Below, in pieces: positions 43,542 through 51,978 of a DNA stretch of 64,000 nt. The translations under genes were made by a program, and so were the position numbers. How positions within the stretch are numbered: the stretch's first letter is position 1; each line of letters opens with the position of its first letter. Source of the stretch: Oscillospiraceae bacterium (GTDB lineage: Bacteria > Bacillota > Clostridia > Oscillospirales > Acutalibacteraceae); assembly GCA_015066175.1 (NCBI GenBank), contig SVOW01000001.1, positions 124,001 through 188,000 of the forward strand. Reading direction: 5' to 3'. The notes under the pieces were generated by a model. The model saw only the letters and a program-made list of their open reading frames with translations. It was not told where the DNA came from and did not search any database.

Positions 43542-43886
43542 TTATCTCCAATAATTAAATTTCTCATCAATTAAACCTAAGCGAGCAAGTCTTGCGTTTA
43601 TACTACCTGGAGATCTCTTGAAATGCTCTTGTAAATCTTTTTTTCTTGCTCCTTCTTTGAACATTTTCTTTAAAAGCTCGTCATCTTCTTTAGTCCATGG
43701 TTTTCCAGCATTTTCAGAAACTTCCTTTTTCTTAACAATAGGGTCTATGTTTCTTAAAACAGTATAAAATGCTCTTACAACCTCAGCATTATTACACACA
43801 CATTCTGATGGTAAAATCTCACCCGTTATAGGATTTATGCCATCCGCAAGCGCTGTAATTATTTCTTTAGCAACAATAATATCCAT
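43542..43886 (-). CDS. Myb/SANT-like DNA-binding protein
   Basis: A 114-aa protein. The N-terminal half (IVAKEIITALADGINPITGEILP) is of a type seen in small uncharacterised proteins of Firmicutes. The C-terminal half has a Myb/HTH-like segment, PWTKEDDELLKKMFKEG followed by DLQEHFKRSPGSINARLARLG, with the spaced Trp and a second recognition-type helix. It probably binds DNA. It lies 13 bases after the deformylase gene, in the same direction. Confidence 0.7.
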   Translation of the reverse strand: MDIIVAKEIITALADGINPITGEILPSECVCNNAEVVRAFYTVLRNIDPIVKKKEVSENAGKPWTKEDDELLKKMFKEGARKKDLQEHFKRSPGSINARLARLGLIDEKFNYWR

Positions 43887-43899
43887 TACATTTTCCCCT

Positions 43900-44313
43900 T
43901 TATATTAATATCCCATCACAATGGTCGATTTCATGCTGAATGATTTGTGCTGTCCAACCGGTGAAGGTTTTAATGCGAGTTTGAAATTCAGCATTCTGCC
44001 ACTGCACTTTTATACTCTTAAAACGCTTACACTTACGGGGACAGCCAAGCAGTGAAAGACATCCTTCTTCCGTTTGGTACGGCTCTGATTTTTTAATGAT
44101 TTCGGGATTAAACATTGTCATATATGTACCATCATTATCAAAGCAGATGACACGCTTATGTACACCAATCATATTAGCAGCCATACCAACACAACCATCA
44201 GCATTGGCAATAAGAGTGTCCAATAAATCCTGCGCCACCTGCAAATCATCAATTGTCGCCTTCTCCGATTTCTTAGCCAACAAAATCGGATCGTGAATAA
44301 CTTCTTTAATCAT
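43900..44313 (-). CDS. Peptide deformylase variant
   Basis: A 137-aa protein that would remove the formyl group from N-terminal Met. Motif 2 EGCLSL (metal Cys) and motif 3 QHEIDHCDG (HExxH) are intact. Motif 1 reads GMAANMIG instead of GxGxAAPQ, so the usual Gln that helps the oxyanion is Met. The protein is also short. This variant is frequent in gut Firmicutes. A second, housekeeping def gene is expected elsewhere. It lies between the nuclease-helicase and the Myb-like gene, in an accessory region. Confidence 0.85.
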   Translation of the reverse strand: MIKEVIHDPILLAKKSEKATIDDLQVAQDLLDTLIANADGCVGMAANMIGVHKRVICFDNDGTYMTMFNPEIIKKSEPYQTEEGCLSLLGCPRKCKRFKSIKVQWQNAEFQTRIKTFTGWTAQIIQHEIDHCDGILI

Positions 44314-44323
44314 TTATTACACC

Positions 44324-46444
44324 TTATATTTCTTCAATTCCTAAACTTTTCAAGTATTGATAAGTACCATCATAAAACTCAGGCAAACGCGTACTATCCT
44401 CCCAAAATCCACTGACTGTCTTGTTCGGATTGCCTGTCGGCACACAAATAACCATTCCAGCTCTGGCACGGGTAAGTAAAACACGATATGCATTGAGCAT
44501 ATATTTCTGTAATTCCTGTTTGCTTTCGGTGGTAGCAAACTGCTCAGTCCATTTTGACTGACCGTTAAATTTATAGAAATGCCATTCACTGTTTTCACAT
44601 CTCATATCAGCATCCCAAAGCAAACAAGTGTAGTCAAGCTCTAATCCCTGCACCTGAATTTCTGTTGCGGCATCTTCGAGGTAATTTGATGACCTAACAT
44701 CAGTTTTATCATCAAGGAACCAATGAACTGCATTTTCATCGCCTGAAGGTAACACATGCACGGCCAAAGGTTTGAATCTTGCAGATTCTTTGGTTACCAA
44801 TACACCTGTACGCTCTGTACCTCTAACTTTGTTATGCAGCCATTTTCTTGCTTTTGCCATATCTCGTGTTAATACGATGGGGTATTTATCTTTGATTTCA
44901 TCATATAATGTTGCAGCGTTTTCATCAAAAGACAATAACGCATGAACAAAAGCAGACAACTTTTCAGCTCTGTATGAACGTAATGAAACACTAAGGTGTA
45001 AGTCCTCAGAATATGTAACATTTGAATTATCTTTCAAGAGTTCATTAACGCGACCTTCAGCATACTCTGCATCAGTCAGTTTGGGAGATATATAAACATT
45101 CCAATGAGGAAATTGTTCATTTAAGGCTTTTATCCATTCGGAAATACCTGCTTCACCTGTGTTGATTTCTTGTCCACCGCCGACAAGGCAAACAATTGTT
45201 GCCCAGTCTTCTCTTTGGTCAAGCGACCAAATCAGGAAGGCTGCTTCAGATAAGGGAAAATTGGAAACTTTAAGTTTGTTTCCATATGTTCCGCCTCTTT
45301 TCAGGTAATCTGCAAGTCTTTTATGTGTCCATGAGCGCTGAGCTTCATCAAAAATAGCTACATGCTCAACTTCACCAAAACCGGATTTTGCCATTTTAAC
45401 AGCTTTTGCAGGGTCGATTTCAAGAACTCCGTTTTCAACGGGGTTCTTAATTTTTGCAAGCATATTATCACGGTATCTGTGGATTATCTGAATTGATTTA
45501 CTAACCTCACGTCGTGAATCTGTTATTTTCTTCTTTTCACCATTATCTTTACATTTCTTATAATTATCCTGTGCAAGAGCCTCGGTCAATACAGCAACCA
45601 AGGGACCATTACCTGACAGATAAACAGCCTGTTCTTCCTCTATTGGCTCATCCTGTCCCTGATAAGTCTGTTTTACAGCAACATCAAGACCAACAAGAGT
45701 TTTACCCGCGCCGGGTACGCCGGTTACAAAGCAAATGCTTTTTTCTTGCGCATCTTTACTTGTCTTAATAACGTCAAGAATATATGCGTCAGTTGAAACC
45801 TTGTCAGCTTCGTGACGTGTAATATCTTCAACGGTATGATTTTCGTATAATGATTTAGCTGCCTCAACTATTGTTGGAGTAGGAGCATAGGGGCTAATAA
45901 TCCAATCAGGATTAACAGGTGTTTCGTTCGGAAAGCGTTCCAACACTTCGTTGATTAAAGTAGAAATGCCTGATTTGCCTGTCATAAGAGGGTTAACAAC
46001 TCTATCATCATAAACTGACATTTGAATATTAGTAGACGAATTGCGATGATTGGTAGCAATAAGAATTGGAGCGATGGTTCTATCTTCACTAAACTTATGG
46101 AAGTTTTTAAGGTCAAGTGCGTAGTCAAGAACCTGGTCTACATCAGCTTCTAATATTTTTGTTTCTCCAACCTTAAACTCAAGACAGAAAACTATCCCTT
46201 CAAGAAGCAACACAACGTCAACCCTCTTGCCAAGACGAGGAATATCATATTCAAATATGATTTGTCCTTGTTTGTCAGCAAAGTTGTTAAGGACACCTTT
46301 CATAATGGAAATCTCAGATTTCCATGCCTCTCGTGTTGTGGTGAGAGCTTCGCCATGATACCGCTCGCACAACAAGCCGAATATTGAGTTCTCGTCTGTG
46401 TTTAAGAATGTTCTAAAACTGCTGTTGTATAAACAACGACTCAT
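44324..46444 (-). CDS. DUF2075 helicase with N-terminal nuclease-like domain
   Basis: A 706-aa protein. The N-terminal ~200 residues contain a PD-(D/E)xK-like pattern: Asp76 in KRVDVVLL, then Glu89 and Lys91 in FCLEFKV. The helicase part has Walker A GVPGAGKT (242-249), Walker B IFDEAQRSW, and a C-terminal motif LLTRARAGMVICVP typical of superfamily 1 DUF2075 (Schlafen group 3-like) proteins. It probably acts on DNA or RNA in the cytoplasm. The fusion and the accessory setting make a defence role possible, but no known system is recognised. It is followed by the deformylase gene after 10 bases. Confidence 0.8.
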   Translation of the reverse strand: MSRCLYNSSFRTFLNTDENSIFGLLCERYHGEALTTTREAWKSEISIMKGVLNNFADKQGQIIFEYDIPRLGKRVDVVLLLEGIVFCLEFKVGETKILEADVDQVLDYALDLKNFHKFSEDRTIAPILIATNHRNSSTNIQMSVYDDRVVNPLMTGKSGISTLINEVLERFPNETPVNPDWIISPYAPTPTIVEAAKSLYENHTVEDITRHEADKVSTDAYILDVIKTSKDAQEKSICFVTGVPGAGKTLVGLDVAVKQTYQGQDEPIEEEQAVYLSGNGPLVAVLTEALAQDNYKKCKDNGEKKKITDSRREVSKSIQIIHRYRDNMLAKIKNPVENGVLEIDPAKAVKMAKSGFGEVEHVAIFDEAQRSWTHKRLADYLKRGGTYGNKLKVSNFPLSEAAFLIWSLDQREDWATIVCLVGGGQEINTGEAGISEWIKALNEQFPHWNVYISPKLTDAEYAEGRVNELLKDNSNVTYSEDLHLSVSLRSYRAEKLSAFVHALLSFDENAATLYDEIKDKYPIVLTRDMAKARKWLHNKVRGTERTGVLVTKESARFKPLAVHVLPSGDENAVHWFLDDKTDVRSSNYLEDAATEIQVQGLELDYTCLLWDADMRCENSEWHFYKFNGQSKWTEQFATTESKQELQKYMLNAYRVLLTRARAGMVICVPTGNPNKTVSGFWEDSTRLPEFYDGTYQYLKSLGIEEI

Positions 46445-46636
46445 ATAAAAACCTCCTCCTGGCAGTTTTAACTTTTAATAATCATTATATCACATAAAAC
46501 AAAATATTCAACAATAAAAACTTTAAATGAAGTTCAATAAATCGGACTTGCATTCTTGCTTTTATTTACTTTCAGAGTTACAATAGCGTTACCACTGGAA
46601 GGAGGGTTGGTGTGGTGGTTTGTGCGTAAAAATTGA
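46445..46636. other. Intergenic stretch upstream of the hairpin element
   Basis: AT-rich, with a G-rich patch GGAAGGAGGGTTGGTGTGG near 46600. No ORF or RNA that I can support; it probably holds the promoter of the helicase gene on the minus strand. Confidence 0.4.
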
Positions 46637-46830
46637 CAAGGTGTAGCAATGTAGTTTACATAACTTTTCTATATAGAAAAAATAAGAAAAAATACTATAT
46701 AAATATATAATATAAAATTATGAAATTGGCATTGCTACACCTTGCACATTGTCTCAAAACTGATGGTTATTCGTAACAAAAAACTGTTGTGTTTTTATTG
46801 GTATAGGGGTATAATTATCTTAAAAAGTAA
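46637..46830. repeat. Hairpin element plus promoter cassette, copy A
   Basis: A 15-bp inverted repeat CAAGGTGTAGCAATG/CATTGCTACACCTTG (46637-46651 and 46730-46744) surrounds an AT-rich core with the palindrome TTTTCTATATAGAAAA. A conserved segment then leads to a promoter: GCACA-TGTCTCAAAAC, AACAAAAAACTGTTG and GGTATAAT. A related copy lies at 52923-53094, with different but again complementary arms, and the promoter part recurs at 57790-57840. TTGTGT and TATAAT (17-base spacer) probably drive the FAD oxidoreductase gene. Confidence 0.8.
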
Positions 46831-46851
46831 GAATTTGAAAGGATGTTAATT

Positions 46852-48111
46852 ATGATCGAAAAGTTTGAAATACATACTGACGTTCTTGTTCTCGGAAGTG
46901 GTCCTGCGGGATTTGCTGCGGCATACAGTGCTGCAAAAAACGGTGCGAAGGTAATACTTGTTGAACAGAGCGGAGATGTTGGTGGAATTTCAACTTCAGG
47001 TCTTATGAGCCACTGGACAGGCAGTTGCGGAAGTCCTTTATATTATGAAATTCTGAAGAGAACCGCTCAAAATAACGAAGGTGAATTCAAAAATAAAATC
47101 ACCAATCTTATAGATCCCGAAAAACTGAAAACACTTTATCTTGAAATGCTTTGTGAGGTTGGCTGTAAGCTTATGCTTTACACTTTTGCTGAAGATGCAA
47201 TCTGTGACGGAGATAAAATTCTCGGTGCAACCGTCATTAACAAATCAGGTAAAACAGATATTTACGCAAAAATCACTATTGATGCTACAGGTGACGGTGA
47301 TATTGCTGCAAGATCAGGTGCAGAATTTGTTCTCGGCAGAAAAAGTGATAACAAAATGCAACCTGCAACGCTTATGTTCAAAATCGGCGGTGTTAACTAT
47401 GACAAGGCTGTCTTTTTAGGCTCATTTGAATCAACATATGAAACACCGAATGGTGAACTTCAGGCTCTTGCAAAAGAACACATCCCCTATCCTGCTGGAC
47501 ATATTCTCACTTATGAATCGACTCTCCCCGGTGTTGTGACATGCAATATGACAAACGCAACCAATATTGACGGTACAAATGCAGATGACCTGACTCGTGC
47601 AACTCTTACCTGTCGCAGACAGATGGATGACATAGTCAGATATCTTCGTGAATTTGTTCCCGGTTACGAAAATTGTTATGTTATCAGCTCCGCATCCCTC
47701 ATGGGCATCCGTGAAACAAGACATTTCAAAGGTAAATACACTCTGAACGAACAAGATATTCTCGAAGCAAAAGTCTTCGACGATTATGTTGTGAAAGACG
47801 CCTATTTCAATTTTGATGTTCATAATATTACCGGTGCAGGTCTTGACAAAACCGGTGTACAAAAGCATTTCAAGCAGAAAAAAGGATATACAATCCCTTA
47901 CCGTTGCCTTGTTCCTGAAGTTAAAGAAAATCTTTTACTTTGCGGAAGAAACATTTCGGGTACACATATGGCACATTCAAATTTCAGGGTAATGCCTATC
48001 TGCGTAGGAATCGGTGAAGCTGCAGGTGTTGCGGCCTACATCGCAGTTTCCAATAATTGCAGTCTGAATGATGTTGATGCAAAAGAAATCAGAAAAATTA
48101 TAGGAATATAA
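46852..48111 (+). CDS. FAD-dependent oxidoreductase
   Basis: A 419-aa flavoprotein. The FAD-binding motif is VLGSGPAGFAAAYSAAKNGAKVILVEQ at the N-terminus, followed by the GGISTSGL loop. The second dinucleotide motif region is IDATGDGDIAARSGAEFVLG, and the C-terminal FAD contact is CGRNISGTHMAHSNFRVMPICVGIGEAAGVAA. This is the FAD_oxidored (PF12831) type seen beside sugar-catabolic genes; substrates are mostly unknown. I chose ATG 46852 (AAAGGA 8 bases upstream) over the track start. GH32 follows 12 bases later. Confidence 0.88.
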   Translation: MIEKFEIHTDVLVLGSGPAGFAAAYSAAKNGAKVILVEQSGDVGGISTSGLMSHWTGSCGSPLYYEILKRTAQNNEGEFKNKITNLIDPEKLKTLYLEMLCEVGCKLMLYTFAEDAICDGDKILGATVINKSGKTDIYAKITIDATGDGDIAARSGAEFVLGRKSDNKMQPATLMFKIGGVNYDKAVFLGSFESTYETPNGELQALAKEHIPYPAGHILTYESTLPGVVTCNMTNATNIDGTNADDLTRATLTCRRQMDDIVRYLREFVPGYENCYVISSASLMGIRETRHFKGKYTLNEQDILEAKVFDDYVVKDAYFNFDVHNITGAGLDKTGVQKHFKQKKGYTIPYRCLVPEVKENLLLCGRNISGTHMAHSNFRVMPICVGIGEAAGVAAYIAVSNNCSLNDVDAKEIRKIIGI

Positions 48112-48123
48112 GGTGAAAATGTT

Positions 48124-49206
48124 ATGGATTATCGTACACCGCTTAAATATCATTTTACAACTAAAAAAGGTTGGGTTAACGACCCCAACGGACTTGTATA
48201 CTTTGGAGGCTATTACCATATCTTTTATCAGCATTCACCTAATTTTGAAAAACCGTGGAATGAAAGTATGCACTGGGGCCATGCAAGGACAAAGGATTTT
48301 CTGAACTTTGAAGAACTTCCTGTTGCACTTTTCCCTGACAAACTATACGATAAAGACGGTTGCTGGTCAGGCACCGCGATTGTCAAAGACGATACCCTTT
48401 TTCTCTTCTACGCATCTATTCATGACAACATTCAATCTGTCAGCGTTGCTTATTCAACTGACGGAATCAATTTCAAAAAATATGACACCAATCCCGTTAT
48501 CAGCGGTTTTCCTGCCGATGGTTGCCCTGATTTCCGTGATCCGGCTGTGTGTTATTCTGATGGTAATTATTATTGCGTGATGGCATCAGGAAATCATGAA
48601 AAGAAAACTGCAAATCTTCTTTTATACAAAAGTGAAAACCTGTTTAACTGGGAATACAAGGGCATCTTATGCGAATGGGAAAATTCAAAATTTGCAGAAT
48701 GTCCGTCATTTATGAAATCAGGAGAAAAATATCTGCTTACAGCTTCTGTCTGCAAGGAAGACAGTCATCGGTTTTCAGTAATGTACGGTACATTTGAAGA
48801 CGGAAAATTCACGCCCGAATATATGGGTGAAGTAGACAAAGGACCCGACCAATATGCAGGTCAGGTGTTTCTTGATCACAAAGGCAGAACAATTCTTATT
48901 TCCTGGCTACCCGGTTGGAATTACGCAGGTTACAGAAAAAAGGATGTGGGATGCATGTCCGTTCCCCGTGAAATCAAACTTGTTGAAGGCAAAATTTACG
49001 GGTATCCTGTAGAAGAAGTACAGCACTTACTTACTGACAATGATTCAGCGGTTATAAGGAATGAAAATGGTTTTAAAATCAAACGTGCCGGTCGCAAAAG
49101 TGTTGTCTGCAAAGGCGAAGTCAAAGACCTGAAAATCATTCGTGACGGATACATTTTAGAAGTATTTGTCAACGGAGGAGAAGAAATATATTCAGTTTTG
49201 TTATAA
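48124..49206 (+). CDS. Glycoside hydrolase family 32 (fructosidase)
   Basis: A 360-aa cytoplasmic enzyme that hydrolyses beta-fructosides such as sucrose, sucrose-6-phosphate or fructo-oligosaccharides. The nucleophile is Asp20 in WVNDPNG, the transition-state stabiliser is Asp139 in FRDPAV and the acid/base is Glu192 in AECPSF. The five-blade propeller is complete, but the C-terminal beta-sandwich is shorter than in most family members (~450-500 aa). It follows the FAD oxidoreductase gene in one operon. The usual partners (fructokinase, sucrose transporter) are missing. Confidence 0.92.
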   Translation: MDYRTPLKYHFTTKKGWVNDPNGLVYFGGYYHIFYQHSPNFEKPWNESMHWGHARTKDFLNFEELPVALFPDKLYDKDGCWSGTAIVKDDTLFLFYASIHDNIQSVSVAYSTDGINFKKYDTNPVISGFPADGCPDFRDPAVCYSDGNYYCVMASGNHEKKTANLLLYKSENLFNWEYKGILCEWENSKFAECPSFMKSGEKYLLTASVCKEDSHRFSVMYGTFEDGKFTPEYMGEVDKGPDQYAGQVFLDHKGRTILISWLPGWNYAGYRKKDVGCMSVPREIKLVEGKIYGYPVEEVQHLLTDNDSAVIRNENGFKIKRAGRKSVVCKGEVKDLKIIRDGYILEVFVNGGEEIYSVLL

Positions 49207-49228
49207 AAGTAAAGAGTAAGGGTAAAAC

Positions 49229-49285
49229 TTCGGTCTTTTTTATGCGTAACAGCACTCTAAAAACGAGTGCTGTTTTCATTTTTCC
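49229..49285 (+). terminator. Terminator after GH32; dispersed repeat copy 2
   Basis: AGCACTC and GAGTGCT form the stem, followed by GTTTTCATTTTT. The whole 57-base block starting TTCGGTCTTTTTTATGC matches 39278-39335 closely. Confidence 0.75.
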
Positions 49286-49320
49286 AAACAGAACCCTATC
49301 ATTGTGCTAAGACATAACAA

Positions 49321-49351
49321 AGCCTGCCGAGGCAATCACCACGGCAGGCTG
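49321..49351 (-). terminator. Terminator of the GH42-like gene
   Basis: AGCCTGCCG and CGGCAGGCT, a perfect 9-bp stem; the minus strand continues TTTGTTATG, a short T tract. Confidence 0.65.
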
Positions 49352-49396
49352 TTTAGTTTATTTGTCACCATTATCCTTTCACGGTTGTTTCTGTTT

Positions 49397-51721
49397 CTAT
49401 CTGTAAATCGGCAGGCTCCAATTTTCTATCTCTTCTTTATCACCGTAGAACAGATATTTTGTTTCGCCGATTTCCGCAGAGAATGTGACTGAATCCACAT
49501 CTGTATACCATTTATTATTAAAATAGTCCCATACATCAGTCTTGCCTTCAAAGGTTACGGCCTTCTCCCCTGCCGTGACAGCGTGGAATACCACCATATT
49601 CTGATTTGCCATCAGCACATCCTCTGAATCGGAATAAACATGGATTCCGCAAGCGCGTGCAATAGCTTTCAGATTGTTGACTGAAAGCAGCGAATCACCA
49701 TAAAAAATAGTGGTATAGTCTTTCTGTCTGTTGATTGCAAAGCCGACAGAGCCGTCGGAATATTTACCGAGAGTCTCGGTCTGTCCGCCGACAACCTTCA
49801 TAGCACGGGAGATAGGCGCAGTATGATTATCGCTAATCAGACCCGGAACGGCAGACTGCTTTGTCATTGTTATTCCGGTTTTGGATTGTAATCTTTTTAC
49901 CTTGAATTCCATACCCGTGAGTGCTTCAGCCTGCTGAGTAGTCATGCTTCCGAAATTATACATAAAGAGCGTTGTCTTGCCGTCTTTATGAAGTGCTGTC
50001 TGAAGCTGTTCTATCTGCTCATCCGTCATATCAAACGCAGATGTGATGATATACAGTTTTGCATCGTCAACACGTCCAGCAAGCACATCTTCAAGCTGAA
50101 CATAGCAAGTTGAGAGTCCTGCGTGATAGAGATTAAGCTGCATCTCGCCCAGCAGTTCATCACCCACAGGTCCTTGATTTGCCATGCGGTGAAGCGAATA
50201 TTCATCTACAACAAGTGCCACATCGAACCGAGATGCCTGACCGTACCCGTTCTGATATGCATGATACAGATTCGACAGCTTTCCGAGGTTTTCCCATATT
50301 GCCGAATCATCCAGCCATCCCCTCGCCCATAAATCCATTGCCCACAAGCCGTTGCCGTGGATAATGGTATCGCCCAGCTCTCGCTTATGCACTTCAATAA
50401 TGTCACTCAGGCTTTCTATGGGAGTTAAAAAAGTATCTTCATACGGCTTATCGGTGTGATTGATAAATGTCCGCTCATCACTTTCCTGAAACCATATTTT
50501 TCCGTTTCGCTGAATTGAGTCAACCGTTGACATATATGCGCCCGTAGCACCCACAGGTGAATTCGGAGCGTATGAACTGCCGTTACGGTCTCTGTAACTG
50601 ATTGGCCCTGCAAAGCCGTCGATATTTTTGTCAGACAGCAACCAATTCAGATTATGGTGTCCTGAAAGAGAGCTGTATAGTTCAAACTGATAACCGTAGA
50701 AAGAAATTACGATAGCGCGGTTTTCTGTCCGTTCTTTGATAATACGCGCAAGATTCGAAATGCGCGCTGCCGTAAGGTCACAGATATACTGATGATAATC
50801 AACATATTTCTGCGTTTTTGTTCCGTAAAAGAGAATATCTTTATACAGCTTGCTGTTGTCATAAATGTTGCCGGGGAGATTATTCAGAATAGTCGCTGTG
50901 GAAAGCGTCACGAAATAATTCCCCCACGCTTTCTGCAAATCACTATCAGTCGGATATTTCACTTTCAGCCACTGGGCAAATTTTTCATTGTTTGCGTTTG
51001 AAAAGTCCTGTCCGTTTTCACGGTACAGATACTGAAACCATTCATTATTTTCAAGATGATATCCGATAATATGCTTCGACAGCTCACTGTTGGAGCTGAC
51101 ATAATCGACCAAATGAGCAAGCCTTCTGCTTGATTCTTCATTGAATAAATCTGATGCCATTGATACAACACCGGATTTTATGCTTTTATCTTTATACTGT
51201 ATTATTTCGCTTTCGGGTATGGAGCCTGTATCGGGCATTGTCACCTTGATACGCAGCAGGATTTTTGCGTCCGGGTCCCCCTCTAAAATACTCTCAACGC
51301 TCTCGTGAAGATGAGAGTATAACTGTCTGTATTCCGCCTCGCTGATGCTGTCAAGGTCGGCATAATAATTGATATTTTCAATAATGGAGTGAAGATGTAT
51401 TCCCGCATCAGCAGCAAATCCTGCCTGACTTGTTGTGACACCGTTGGGATTCGGAAAATCCGTATTGCCGAAAAAGAGGACGGGAGATGTAAGCTGACCG
51501 TTGATTGAAAGTCGTGATAATCCGTTAACCGAGATAACCTCTGATTCCGGCATATCCGCCGCAAAAACAGGCTTCGGTGTATCAATCGCAACACTTTCAT
51601 TTTCAGCAAATTCTGCTGTTACAGCAACCGCCTCTTTGCAGGTGTATTCCGCCTTGTTGTTTACGCACGGAAAAATTGAAAAAATAAAGGCAAGAATGCC
51701 GGCAAAAAACCTTTCAAACAT
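49397..51721 (-). CDS. Secreted GH42-like beta-galactosidase
   Basis: A 774-aa exported protein. The N-terminus MFERFFAGILAFIFSIFP is a hydrophobic export signal or anchor. The TIM barrel (~60-450) has the acid/base in GYHLENNEWFQ, where GH42 enzymes have NEY/NEW, and a possible nucleophile Glu in KIWFQESDERTF. A trimerisation-like flavodoxin fold (~510-680, with FDVALVVDEYSLHRMAN and YIITSAFDMTDEQI) and a small C-terminal beta domain follow. The domain order matches GH42, but the barrel is divergent, so the substrate is uncertain. GC content looks higher than in neighbours (for example GGTCTCTGTAACTGATTGGC stretches), which suggests transfer. AGGAGG precedes the ATG. Confidence 0.75.
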   Translation of the reverse strand: MFERFFAGILAFIFSIFPCVNNKAEYTCKEAVAVTAEFAENESVAIDTPKPVFAADMPESEVISVNGLSRLSINGQLTSPVLFFGNTDFPNPNGVTTSQAGFAADAGIHLHSIIENINYYADLDSISEAEYRQLYSHLHESVESILEGDPDAKILLRIKVTMPDTGSIPESEIIQYKDKSIKSGVVSMASDLFNEESSRRLAHLVDYVSSNSELSKHIIGYHLENNEWFQYLYRENGQDFSNANNEKFAQWLKVKYPTDSDLQKAWGNYFVTLSTATILNNLPGNIYDNSKLYKDILFYGTKTQKYVDYHQYICDLTAARISNLARIIKERTENRAIVISFYGYQFELYSSLSGHHNLNWLLSDKNIDGFAGPISYRDRNGSSYAPNSPVGATGAYMSTVDSIQRNGKIWFQESDERTFINHTDKPYEDTFLTPIESLSDIIEVHKRELGDTIIHGNGLWAMDLWARGWLDDSAIWENLGKLSNLYHAYQNGYGQASRFDVALVVDEYSLHRMANQGPVGDELLGEMQLNLYHAGLSTCYVQLEDVLAGRVDDAKLYIITSAFDMTDEQIEQLQTALHKDGKTTLFMYNFGSMTTQQAEALTGMEFKVKRLQSKTGITMTKQSAVPGLISDNHTAPISRAMKVVGGQTETLGKYSDGSVGFAINRQKDYTTIFYGDSLLSVNNLKAIARACGIHVYSDSEDVLMANQNMVVFHAVTAGEKAVTFEGKTDVWDYFNNKWYTDVDSVTFSAEIGETKYLFYGDKEEIENWSLPIYR

Positions 51722-51978
51722 ACATCATATCCTCCTGCTTTTTTTACAATAATATCACAAAAGATTCAAAACTTATTAAAGATTATTTTAACACATTACA
51801 ACAATGATTACAAGAGCTGACAATAAAGGATAATTATCTGTTTGTGTAATCGTACATTTAATATAAAATCGACTATACATAAATCAAGAGTGTATTCACA
51901 AAATAAGACCTTATCAAATTTGAATCTGCGTGATATAATCATTACAGAAGCTTCAAAAAATTGGAAAAGGTGTAATTT
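51722..51978. other. Divergent intergenic region of the GH42-like and XRE-TPR genes
   Basis: Contains a plus-strand promoter candidate, TTATCA-17-TATAAT, about 35 bases before the XRE-TPR gene. No other feature is seen. Confidence 0.5.

Noticed and set aside
39153-46851. A prophage after tRNA-Pro
   Set aside because: No integrase, terminase, capsid, portal or tail gene is present; a repressor-like HTH alone is not enough.
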